Assembly: GCA_036268775.1 (NCBI GenBank)
Contig: DATATM010000011.1
Span: 1 to 64,000 of the forward strand
Length of the DNA stretch: 64,000 nucleotides
Source: DASZIT01 sp036268775
GTDB lineage: Bacteria; Actinomycetota; Acidimicrobiia; Acidimicrobiales; RAAP-2
Reading direction: 5' to 3'
Numbering within the stretch: the stretch's first letter is position 1; each line of letters begins with the position of its first letter. This document shows positions 35,941-43,966 of the stretch, piece by piece. The notes beneath the pieces were generated by a model. It saw only the letters and a program-made list of their open reading frames with translations, made no database searches and was not told the origin of the DNA. The position numbers were made by a program, and so were the translations under genes.

Positions 35941-37521
35941 TTACCGCTTCGGACGGGCCAGGCGTTTGGCGGTGGTGGTGAGGTTCCAACGGATCGCCCC
36001 GACCAGGTCACGGGCGTGCTCGCGGGGGGTGTAGTCGTCGAGCAGGGTTCCGCCGGTGAGGGTGCGGTCGAGATCCAGCTGGTTCTGCTCCAGCACGTAG
36101 GAGAAATCGCGTCGCATCGGCTCGGCCAGGTTGTACCCGAACGAGCGGTAGAGGTGGGCAAACAGCGGTCGGTAGAGCCGGATCCGCTCGTGGAGGCCGG
36201 ACGAGTGGGACATCGGGTTCTTCCGCCGCTCCAGGACATAGTCGGGGAGCAGGTCGGCGAAGGCCCGGCGGAGGACCCATTTCTCCACGCCGTCACGGAC
36301 CTTCAGGTCGAGGGGGATCTGCAGGGCCAGTTTCACCAGGGAGAGGTCGAGGAAGGGAACCCGGGCCTCCACCCCCTGCCCCATGGAGACCCGGTCCACC
36401 CGCTGCAACTCGGTGCGGCTCAAGTTGCGGATGTTGTGCCGGAAGAGCTGCTGGCTGAGGTCGCCGCTCACGTCCCGGTACATGCTGTAGCCGCCGAACA
36501 GCTCGTCGGAACCGTCGCCGGAGAGCACCACCTTCACCCCGCACTGATGGACCCGCTCGAACAGGGGCCGGGTGACCACCGAGTTGATGACGTCGCCGTA
36601 TTCGGTGAGCTCCGACATCCGGATGGCGGTCCGCACGTCGTCGAGATGGATGTCACCGGGCCGGAGCTCGACGACTTCGTGACGCACCCCGAGGTCCTTG
36701 GCCAGCTGGCGGGCGAATCGGACGTCGTCGCTGTCGTCGGTTCCGATGGTGAAGGCCACGCAGTCGGGGTGCATCTCGAGGGCCTGGGTGAGGATGACCG
36801 AACTGTCCAGACCCCCGGACAGGATGACCCCGACGGTGAGGTCGGTGTCCACCCGGACCCGGATGCTGTCGATGAGGGCCGCCCGCACCACCCGGCAGGC
36901 TTCGTCGGGGTCCTCAATGGGATCCTCGCCCTCGGCCAGGCTCATCAGGTCCACATAGGGCGACAGCCGGGGCGGGGTGTCCGGGGTGGCCCAGCCATGG
37001 TGACCGGGGGCCACCTCGGTGATCGGCGCCCCGGGGTGGACCAGGGCCTTGACCTCGGAGGCGATATACAGGGTGTCACCGGCCTGCGACCAGTACAGCG
37101 GCTTGACCCCGACCGGGTCGCGAGCCAGGTACACCCGGGAACTCGGGCGCTCCACCACCGCGAAGGCGAACTCCCCCCGAAGGTGGTGGACCGCGGCTTC
37201 GCCCCATTCCAGCCAGGCCTCCAGGACGACTTCGGTGTCACCGGTGCTCCGCCACTGGTGGCCGAGGGCGGTCAGCTCATCGCGCAACTCCCGGTAGTTG
37301 AAGACCTCGCCGTTGTAGCAGAGGGCCCACCGACCGTCGGCGGAGACCCACGGCTGCACCGAGTGCTCCCGATCGACGATCTTGAGCCGTTGGGTGCCGA
37401 GTAGGCAGCCGGATTCGTACCGCGCCTCTTCGACATCGCCGCGGGGGCGAAGGGAGTCCATCATCCGATCGAAGACGATCCGGTCGGCCGGCGGGCCGAC
37501 AATCAGCGCGATGCCACACAT
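35941..37521 (-). CDS. asnB: AsnB-like glutamine-hydrolysing asparagine synthetase
   Basis: The 526-aa protein starts with the nucleophile Cys2 (MCGIALIVG), the class II glutaminase residues in YNGEVFNYRELRDEL and GDTEVVLEAWLEWG, and an ATP-pyrophosphatase domain with VILSGGLDSSVILTQAL and VKVVLSGDGSDELFGGYSMYR. It makes asparagine or amidates another carboxylate. Actinobacterial AsnB homologs such as LtsA amidate meso-diaminopimelate in peptidoglycan, and the adjacent M15-like gene fits such a role. It is convergent with the lysS operon. Confidence 0.88.
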   Translation of the reverse strand: MCGIALIVGPPADRIVFDRMMDSLRPRGDVEEARYESGCLLGTQRLKIVDREHSVQPWVSADGRWALCYNGEVFNYRELRDELTALGHQWRSTGDTEVVLEAWLEWGEAAVHHLRGEFAFAVVERPSSRVYLARDPVGVKPLYWSQAGDTLYIASEVKALVHPGAPITEVAPGHHGWATPDTPPRLSPYVDLMSLAEGEDPIEDPDEACRVVRAALIDSIRVRVDTDLTVGVILSGGLDSSVILTQALEMHPDCVAFTIGTDDSDDVRFARQLAKDLGVRHEVVELRPGDIHLDDVRTAIRMSELTEYGDVINSVVTRPLFERVHQCGVKVVLSGDGSDELFGGYSMYRDVSGDLSQQLFRHNIRNLSRTELQRVDRVSMGQGVEARVPFLDLSLVKLALQIPLDLKVRDGVEKWVLRRAFADLLPDYVLERRKNPMSHSSGLHERIRLYRPLFAHLYRSFGYNLAEPMRRDFSYVLEQNQLDLDRTLTGGTLLDDYTPREHARDLVGAIRWNLTTTAKRLARPKR

Positions 37522-37527
37522 GGGCGG

Positions 37528-38436
37528 TTAGCCAGCTACAAGCGCGGTGTAGGCCCGTCGAAGGTCGTCGCAGGCGTCCGGGTTGATGCACAGGTGCCAG
37601 GCCTGACCTTCATCGATCACGTTGCAGAGCCCGGTGTCTTGCCGCTCCAGCAATAAGTCGGCCAGCGTCCGGTCGGCGTCGAACTGGCGGAACCACCGCA
37701 TCTCGACGTCGGCGGCGTACCCGCAGCAGTGGGCGCTCGGAATCATCGCTGCGTAGCCGAGATCTCGGAGCCGGTGTTGGTGTTGCACGCTCCGGGTCAG
37801 GCTGGTGGCCCACAGCGGGGGAGTGCCGGGGGGCGCCTTGGTGGCAAAGTCGATGGCCAGCTGATTGAGCAACGCCACCAGCTCCGGACGGGCATTGGTG
37901 AAGCTGACCCCGGCGGTGTGGGGCTGGCGTCCGGGCCGGAACCGCCGCATCGCCCAATCCCGGGATCGGCCGGCCAGGCCCTTGGGCTGGAGCCGGTAGC
38001 TGAATTGGAGCAGCCGCCGCCGGCGGAGCGACTCCAGGGTGACCAGCTCCGATGACTGCCGCACGTCGTCGTCGGAGGCAAAGCTGGTGACTCCTGCCCA
38101 CCAGATGGAATCGATCTGGGACAGGAGGTAGATGCGGACCAGCGTCGAGACATCGCTGGCCGAGCTGCGCTGGTTGGGCCGGTAGTCTCGGACCTCTTGG
38201 AGCAGGGTGGCGACGACCACCTCCTTTCCGTCCGGCGAACGGGCCAGCACCGCATCGAGTCCGGGATGGTGGATGCGCTCGGTGAGGAGGGCTTCCACGT
38301 CGGCCTCGGCCCCCGGCCCGACCGCGGCCTCCACTTCGCGGGTCAACTCGGAGACAATCGCCCGGTAGGCATCCAGATCGAGGCTCAACGACGAGGGTTC
38401 CGACTCGTCGTTAAATTCGGGGGATTGAGCGGCCAT
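37528..38436 (-). CDS. M15-peptidase-like (DUF5715-type) protein
   Basis: The 302-aa protein has SAHCCGYAADV (residues 234-244), matching the SxHxxGxAxD zinc motif of D-Ala-D-Ala/M15 peptidases (His236, Asp243), and AWH at 279-281 as the third zinc ligand. The catalytic Glu that stands three residues before that His in M15 enzymes is Gln278, so activity may be lost or changed. It lacks a signal peptide. It precedes asnB by 6 bp on the same strand, so both are one operon. I recall actinobacterial DUF5715 proteins with this motif; the exact family should be checked. Confidence 0.65.
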   Translation of the reverse strand: MAAQSPEFNDESEPSSLSLDLDAYRAIVSELTREVEAAVGPGAEADVEALLTERIHHPGLDAVLARSPDGKEVVVATLLQEVRDYRPNQRSSASDVSTLVRIYLLSQIDSIWWAGVTSFASDDDVRQSSELVTLESLRRRRLLQFSYRLQPKGLAGRSRDWAMRRFRPGRQPHTAGVSFTNARPELVALLNQLAIDFATKAPPGTPPLWATSLTRSVQHQHRLRDLGYAAMIPSAHCCGYAADVEMRWFRQFDADRTLADLLLERQDTGLCNVIDEGQAWHLCINPDACDDLRRAYTALVAG

Positions 38437-38514
38437 GAAGGCTCTCGTCCTCCTCGAGCACTCGTGGCCGTACCAGCCGAAGGATGCGCCGCATGAGGGC
38501 CACCCTACCGAAGA

Positions 38515-38850
38515 TCATTGGGCCAAAAACATCCCCTTCTGGGTCATGTCGGCGTGGAGGTAGACATCCGTTGTCGAAACCTGCTCATGGCCGAGCCATA
38601 GTGCAATCACGGTGACGTCAACATCCGAGAGCAAAAGCCTCATGGCACATGTATGCCTCATGGTGTGACTGGTCACGTGTTTGGATCGGATCGACGGACA
38701 GGTCTCGCCTGCCTTCGAGGCATAGAGGGCGTTGCGGTGCTCGATGGCGTCGCGGCTGAGAGCCCTTCCCGTTGACGTCGGGAACAGCGACTCTGTCGGT
38801 GTGCCGCGGCGCTCGACGTCGAGCAGGCACCAGCTCTCTTCCTGACCGAC
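38515..38850 (-). pseudogene. Tyrosine recombinase C-terminal fragment
   Basis: In the frame ending at TGA 38517-38515 the translation runs EESWCLLDVERRG, LFPTSTGRALSRDAIEHR, then HVTSHTMRHTCAMRLL, VIALWLGHEQVSTTDVYLHAD. It holds the H-x-x-R-H box and the LGH...Y active-site end of phage integrases. The start of the protein is missing and no ATG, GTG or TTG precedes it sensibly, so it is a remnant of an integrase of about 110 residues. It lies next to a PIN-domain remnant. Confidence 0.75.
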
Positions 38851-38867
38851 ACGCTGCTCTGTTCCTT

Positions 38868-39158
38868 CGAGCGAGGCAGAACGACTGTTCCGATGCCTTC
38901 GGCATGACAGAGGTCGAGAAGATGGGGATCGGACGTGGCCAAGGCTTCCGTCCGGGAACGAGCGACCTCAGCAGGCATACAGTCGGCCATGCTCACCGTG
39001 CAACGTGTCCGGTCGTATCGCCGGGCACGCAGCCGGCTCGCCGACGCCCCGATTGAGGAGTCGACGACGATCCCATCGATCAGGCCGAGTTGGGCGAGGT
39101 CCAGGGTGGCATCCTCCCCGTCGACGCGGTTCCGACGGATCAAGGTGGGCCCAGCGAG
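38868..39158 (-). pseudogene. VapC-like PIN-domain toxin remnant
   Basis: The minus-strand frame open from 39158 (after a TAA) reads NRVDGEDATLDLAQLGLID, SRLRARRYDRTRCTVSMADC and ALATSDPHLLDLCHAEGIGTVVLP. The second and third segments match the C-terminal half of PIN nucleases, including the acidic residues in SMADC and TSDP. The N-terminal half with the first Asp is missing, and the end runs into the recombinase remnant in a different frame. No antitoxin gene was found beside it. Confidence 0.6.
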
Positions 39159-39242
39159 TTAACGTCGGTCGAGCTGCGACCAGGGCGACCCGCCCACCGA
39201 TCAGGACGGGACGCCGTGCATCACTGACTGATAGGGGTCGGC

Positions 39243-40934
39243 TCAGCTCCTCTGGAACGTGCCAAGGGTCTCGCTGATGAGCGGGATTCCATTGAGGTTC
39301 TCCACGTTGACGCTGGCTGCCTGTCCACCCGGTCCTATGGCGAATGTCACTTCGGCGATTCCGGCGGCGTTCTCACCGATCGGAGAGTACGAGAAGACGT
39401 TGCCGTCCCAGTGGGTTAATGGGAACACCTGCGGAGTGGGCCCGAGCGTGAGGGTAAGACCACTTGGTCCAGTGCCGACAATCGCCGGACCGTAGACGTT
39501 GTTCGTATAGGTACCGACATAGGCCGCGTCGGGCTGGGCTGGTATCGGATTGCTTGGCGCGGTCTTCCCCGCCAGCTTGCTGGGATTCTCCGCAAATGGT
39601 GCGAAGCGCTTGGTAAAGGCCTTCAACCAGTCCCGAGTGGGGTTTCCCGTCTCGACCATGTCCATGAAGGCAGCATTGAGCGCTTCAGGCAGCCCGATCG
39701 GCATGCCGTTGGTCAGGGTGACAATCCCCAGCTCTTCTGAGGGCATCATGTCGAAGGCGGTGGCGGCGCCGAGGCCGAAAGCACCGGAGTGGGTGAGTCG
39801 AAGCCGACCGGCTCCGTCGGCGCCCACGTTGAAGCCCAGGCTATAGAAGCCGGACTTGCCCGCCGGAGTGGTGGCAGGAGCATTGGTGAAGTGGGGGACG
39901 TGCGTCACTTGGAGAGCATCGGCATCCACCACCTGTTGGCCGTTGAACTTGCCCGCGGCCAACTGCAGTTGTAGCCACTTCGCCATGTCGGAGATCGAGG
40001 AGCTCACGCCCCCGGCCGGCGACTCGGGATCAGGATCACGCTGGTACTTGGCCTGCCACTGCCCGTCGACGCGTACGTGGAGATCCGCCCGGTTTGAGGC
40101 GGCCACATAGTCGGCATACCTCGAGCTAGTGGACGCCATTCCCAGTGGTCCGTAGAGGACCTGCTGGGACAAGTCCTCCCATTTTGCACCCTTGGCCGTC
40201 GCCGCAGCTACGGCCCCCACCGTCAGCCCGAAATTGCTGTATGCGTACGTCGCCCGGAACGGATCCATCGGGTAGTACTGCATCCGGGCAAAGATCTGGG
40301 CTTGGTCGAAACCAAGATCCTCCAGTAGGTCGCCAGCATGATCGGGTAGCCCGCTTCGATGGGAGAACATGTCGGCGATGGTGACATTGGCGGTCACATA
40401 CGGATCGCCCATGGAGAACGACGGGAGGTGGTGGATGACGGGATCGTCCCAGGCGACCACGTCCTGACCGACCAACCCGGCCACCACGGTGGAGGCGATC
40501 GCCTTGGACAGTGACGCCACCTGAAACACCGTGTTGGTATCTACCTTGCCGGGCTGGCCCACCTTACGGACGCCGAAGCCCTTGGCGTAGACAACCCTGC
40601 CCTTGGAGACCACCGCGATGGCCATACCCGGCACCTTGGTCGTGGCCAACATGTCGTTGGCCACCTTGGTCAAGCCAGCCACCGCGCTGGCCACCTGAGC
40701 CGAGGAAATAGGGACCAAGGACACCTCGGTCGGAGCTATGGACTCGAAGGCGTTGGCAATCACCAGCGGCCCGGTGTTCCGGGCCGGCGTAGCCCCGCTG
40801 GAGCTACCACAGGCGGACAGAACCGCTCCACCGGCGGTAGCCGCACCCACCGTGCCTGCCATGACACCCAGGAATTTGCGTCGGTTCAGGGGCGCGAGAT
40901 TCGTCGGAACAGATTCCTCTTTGGTTTTCACCAT
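39243..40934 (-). CDS. Serine hydrolase (beta-lactamase class C-like) Tat lipoprotein
   Basis: The ATG at 40934 is chosen since the twin-arginine signal (NRRKFLGVMAGTVG) and the lipobox VLSACG follow it; the frame upstream runs into repeats. The 563-aa protein has SLSKAIAS (SxxK nucleophile, about residue 140), a YSN motif (AYSNFGLTVG) and a C-terminal HSGAFGLG, the SxxK/YxN/HxG triad of class C enzymes and esterases. It probably sits outside the cytoplasmic membrane. A C-terminal beta-rich domain is added. By eye it is less G+C-rich than its neighbours. Confidence 0.85.
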   Translation of the reverse strand: MVKTKEESVPTNLAPLNRRKFLGVMAGTVGAATAGGAVLSACGSSSGATPARNTGPLVIANAFESIAPTEVSLVPISSAQVASAVAGLTKVANDMLATTKVPGMAIAVVSKGRVVYAKGFGVRKVGQPGKVDTNTVFQVASLSKAIASTVVAGLVGQDVVAWDDPVIHHLPSFSMGDPYVTANVTIADMFSHRSGLPDHAGDLLEDLGFDQAQIFARMQYYPMDPFRATYAYSNFGLTVGAVAAATAKGAKWEDLSQQVLYGPLGMASTSSRYADYVAASNRADLHVRVDGQWQAKYQRDPDPESPAGGVSSSISDMAKWLQLQLAAGKFNGQQVVDADALQVTHVPHFTNAPATTPAGKSGFYSLGFNVGADGAGRLRLTHSGAFGLGAATAFDMMPSEELGIVTLTNGMPIGLPEALNAAFMDMVETGNPTRDWLKAFTKRFAPFAENPSKLAGKTAPSNPIPAQPDAAYVGTYTNNVYGPAIVGTGPSGLTLTLGPTPQVFPLTHWDGNVFSYSPIGENAAGIAEVTFAIGPGGQAASVNVENLNGIPLISETLGTFQRS

Positions 40935-40971
40935 TTGAGCGACCCACTTTCTGCTCGACTCATACTCGTTG

Positions 40972-41044
40972 ATTGACCAGAGTCTGTCCACCCCACCAAT
41001 TGACCAGTGTCTGTCCACCCCACCAATTGACCAGTGTCTGTCCG
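40972..41044. repeat. 27-bp tandem repeat, 2.7 copies
   Basis: The units start ATTGACCAG at 40972, 40999 and 41026, a period of exactly 27 bp, and continue with (A/T)GTCTGTCC and a CACCCCACCA spacer; unit 3 is cut off after CTGTCCGCC. Unit 1 has one change (AGAG for AGTG). It lies 38 bp before the serine hydrolase start. There are no varying spacers, so it is not a CRISPR. The rest of 41045-41174 shows nothing else. Confidence 0.85.
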
Positions 41045-41174
41045 CCGTCAGGCTAGTGCGAGCAAGCTCGTTGGTGTGCTCCTGGTAGTGGGTCAGTTTG
41101 AAATGGTCCGCCCCGGCGGGCCGCCCGGGCCCAGAACAGGGGGATCGGACCCGACCTCCGGAGGGAATCCCTGG

Positions 41175-42080
41175 TCAGAAGCCGTCCAGCAGCACCTTGC
41201 CGGGTTCGGTGTCGGGCGCCATCTTCTCCCGGGCTTCCATCACCGGGGGCGCCCACCGGGACATCAGCACCACCCCCACGCCCATCAGCACCAGCGACAG
41301 CACCGCGCCGGTGATGGCGGACGGCGAGGTGTTGACGTTCTCATCGAACAGCTCGATGCCCAGCAGGATGCTGGAGAAGGGGTCGACGATGAGCAGGGCC
41401 GCCTGGGACACCATCAGCGGTCCGACCGACAGTGAGGCCTGGACCAGGACGGTCCCGAGGATGCCGGTGACCACCAGCGCGTAGAGCGGCCAGTGGTAGA
41501 GGAGGTGGATCCAGCCGTCCTTGGAGAGGATGGCGGTGGCCGCCTTCATGAAGCCGGCGTCGATGGACCAGATGATGGCGCCCGAGCTGCCGAGCATGGC
41601 GGCTTTGCGGGAGGGCGAGCCTCGCCGGCTGAGGGCGAGGAGCACCACGACGATCAGCAACCGCACCGAGACGGCTTTGATCCAGCCGCTGGTGCTCGGG
41701 AGGCCGATGCCCTCCTGGGGATGGGCGGCCACCAGGAACCCGGCCAGCCCCACACAGGTGATGGCCGCCGCCCCCCAGGTGCGCATGGCAATCTCATCGT
41801 GCAGCCAGAACCGGCGGAGCCCCAGCATGAAGATGAGCTCGATGACCAGCACCGGCTGCACCACCGCGATCTCCCCGAAGTACAGAGCGGTGGCGGTGAA
41901 GGCGAAGGTGCCGACCAGGAACAGCAGGCCGATGAGCCACATCGGCTGTCGGATGAGGTAGAGGGCCTTGCGCCACCCGTTGGCCACTTCGGGGGGAGCC
42001 GACACATTGGCCAGGCGCTGAACGACCGCCGAAGAGGCATTGCACAGGGAACCGAGGGCGGCGAAAAGAATGGCAATCAT
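41175..42080 (-). CDS. DMT-superfamily transporter
   Basis: The 301-aa protein has about nine or ten membrane helices in two similar halves, starting IAILFAALGSLCNASSAVVQRLA, with WLIGLLFLVGTFAFTATALYFGEI and LLYHWPLYALVVTGILGTVLV. The layout and length suit the EamA-like drug/metabolite transporters, exporters or importers of small molecules. A GGAGG that is 14 nt before the ATG lies in a CCTCC/GGAGG hairpin (42095-42108). The substrate is unknown. Confidence 0.8.
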   Translation of the reverse strand: MIAILFAALGSLCNASSAVVQRLANVSAPPEVANGWRKALYLIRQPMWLIGLLFLVGTFAFTATALYFGEIAVVQPVLVIELIFMLGLRRFWLHDEIAMRTWGAAAITCVGLAGFLVAAHPQEGIGLPSTSGWIKAVSVRLLIVVVLLALSRRGSPSRKAAMLGSSGAIIWSIDAGFMKAATAILSKDGWIHLLYHWPLYALVVTGILGTVLVQASLSVGPLMVSQAALLIVDPFSSILLGIELFDENVNTSPSAITGAVLSLVLMGVGVVLMSRWAPPVMEAREKMAPDTEPGKVLLDGF

Positions 42081-42190
42081 GTCGGCATCACTGGCCTCCT
42101 AACGGAGGATGTACAGCTCGAATCCCCTGTTGGCGCACAAGTGTACTTATCGGCCGGCTGGGTCGCCGCCTGAGCGACTGGTGGCCGGGG

Positions 42191-43804
42191 TCAGCTCTCC
42201 ACCGCATAGTGGTCCCTGACGTGCTCATCGACGGCTTCATCGGGCAGCCGGAGCCGGAGGGCGGTGTAGTAGACGATCAGGCTCCATCCGGCCACCGCCG
42301 CGAGGTCCCAGTAGAAGGGAATCACATGATGACCGCCTCCGAACTGGCCGAGTAAAGAGATGAGGGCCATCCCCGCCAGATAGGGCCAGAGCCAGATGGC
42401 GGAGGCCCATTCCATCGGTGGCTCGATCGGATTGGCGTGGGTGAGGCGGGAGATACCCATCAGGACATAGCCGAGCAAGACGGCCACATACAGCTTCCAA
42501 TCGACTCCCCACCCACTCCAGTAGATGATGAAGTTGGCAGATATGAACGAGAGCGGGGCGAGGATCCCGGCCCAGGGAAGCCGGTAGGGCCGGGGGGCAT
42601 CCGGCTTCTGGAGGCGAAGGGCGCCGAGGGCGAGCGGAGCGCCGGCGTACATCAGGACGGTGGCGGAGGTGATGAAGCCGACCAGGCTCTGCCAACCGGG
42701 GAAGGGGAGGAAGAGCAGGAGCCCCATCAGAAAGGTGAAGACCAGGCCAACGATCGGGACGTTGGTCTTCTTGGAGGTCTTTTCGAAGGCGGCGGGGAAG
42801 CTCCCGTTCTTGGCCATCCCGAAGCTGATCCGGCTGGTCGTCGTCGTATAGACCAGGCCGGATCCCGACGGGGCGATGATGGCATCGGCATAGAGGATGT
42901 AGGCCAGCCAGCCGAGGCCGAGCCCCTTGGCCAGGCCGGCAAACGGCCCGAAGATTCCCTCGAAGGACACGTTCGCCCACCCGTGGGCCAGGGCCGAATG
43001 GGGAAGCGCCCCGATGAACACCACCTGCAGCAGGATGTAGATGGTGGCGCCGATCAGCATCGAGAAGATGACCGCCCGGGGCATGTCCCGTTGGGGATTG
43101 CGGCTCTCCCCGCCCAGTTGGACGGCTTGCTCGAATCCGACCAGGGCGAAGACGGCGCCCCCGGCGCTCACCGCCTCCAGCACGCCCTTGACCCCGAAGG
43201 GGGCGAAGCCGCCGCCCCGGGTGAAGTTCGACCCGTCGAAGTGGGTGAAGAAGAGGACGAAGATGGTCGCCACCGGAATCAGGATCTTCCAGGCGGTGAT
43301 GGCGTTGTTGGCCCGCATCAGGAACCGGATGCCGAACAGGTTCACCACCGTGAACAGGGCCATCATCGCCACCGCCACCAGGTAACCGGTCCCGGTCAAC
43401 ACCACGGTGCCATTGACGGTGTGGGTCAGGCCGTGCCAGTAGTTGGACGAGTACTGGACGGCAGCCTCCACTTCGATCGGGGCGGTCCCGACCGCCTGCA
43501 GCCACGAGAACCACCCGAAGGAGGCGCCGGCCAGGGCGCCGAAGGCGTAGTGCGGGAACCGGGTGGTGCCTCCGCTGACCGGGAACATGCCGCCGAGCTC
43601 GGCGTGGACCAGGGCCAGGAGCATCACCGCCAACGAGCCGATCAGCCAGGCAATGACGGCGGCCGGACCTCCGATGGTCGACACGAACAGCGCGCCGAAC
43701 AGCCAACCCGAGCCGATAATCGAGCCCTCGGAGATGAACAGCAGGCCGACAAAGCCGACGTCCCGCTTCAGCCCCTCGTCGTGCGAGACATTCAGCGGTT
43801 TCAC
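42191..43804 (-). CDS. APC-family amino-acid permease
   Basis: GTG at 43804 (VKPLNVSHDEGLKRDVG) is chosen because AGAGGGGAGCAG lies just before it and the family N-terminus starts there. The 537-aa protein has twelve predicted helices, the GSIIGSGWLFG helix-1 motif, and the SGGTTRFPHYAFG and VFALVGFEQAVQLGGES regions typical of the APC superfamily. It likely imports amino acids. The tail (about 500-537) is cytoplasmic. It is divergent from the esterase gene at 43967. Confidence 0.9.
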   Translation of the reverse strand: MKPLNVSHDEGLKRDVGFVGLLFISEGSIIGSGWLFGALFVSTIGGPAAVIAWLIGSLAVMLLALVHAELGGMFPVSGGTTRFPHYAFGALAGASFGWFSWLQAVGTAPIEVEAAVQYSSNYWHGLTHTVNGTVVLTGTGYLVAVAMMALFTVVNLFGIRFLMRANNAITAWKILIPVATIFVLFFTHFDGSNFTRGGGFAPFGVKGVLEAVSAGGAVFALVGFEQAVQLGGESRNPQRDMPRAVIFSMLIGATIYILLQVVFIGALPHSALAHGWANVSFEGIFGPFAGLAKGLGLGWLAYILYADAIIAPSGSGLVYTTTTSRISFGMAKNGSFPAAFEKTSKKTNVPIVGLVFTFLMGLLLFLPFPGWQSLVGFITSATVLMYAGAPLALGALRLQKPDAPRPYRLPWAGILAPLSFISANFIIYWSGWGVDWKLYVAVLLGYVLMGISRLTHANPIEPPMEWASAIWLWPYLAGMALISLLGQFGGGHHVIPFYWDLAAVAGWSLIVYYTALRLRLPDEAVDEHVRDHYAVES

Positions 43805-43966
43805 CTGCTCCCCTCTGAGTCGCGTGTCGCGGGTCCGACGCCGTTGATGACGGGGGCTGAGATTTCGCCAATGGTAATCAATAGACTCGTGGCCCGTCGT
43901 TCCATTTGGGCAGAATGATCGGAGCGTTCCGTCAATATCTCCATCATTTCGGGGTGGCTGCCACTG

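Noticed and set aside
33628..37404. Plus-strand open frame of 1258 codons
   Set aside because: It is the shifted frame of the fusion protein and the antisense of asnB; high GC keeps it open. It shows Arg/Pro/Gly-rich nonsense and no domain.
38618..38905. 95-aa minus-strand ORF over the recombinase remnant
   Set aside because: It is the wrong frame; the recombinase motifs appear only in the frame that ends at 38515.
40972..41044. Possible CRISPR repeats
   Set aside because: The copies are directly adjacent with constant content, there are no unique spacers and no cas genes in the window.
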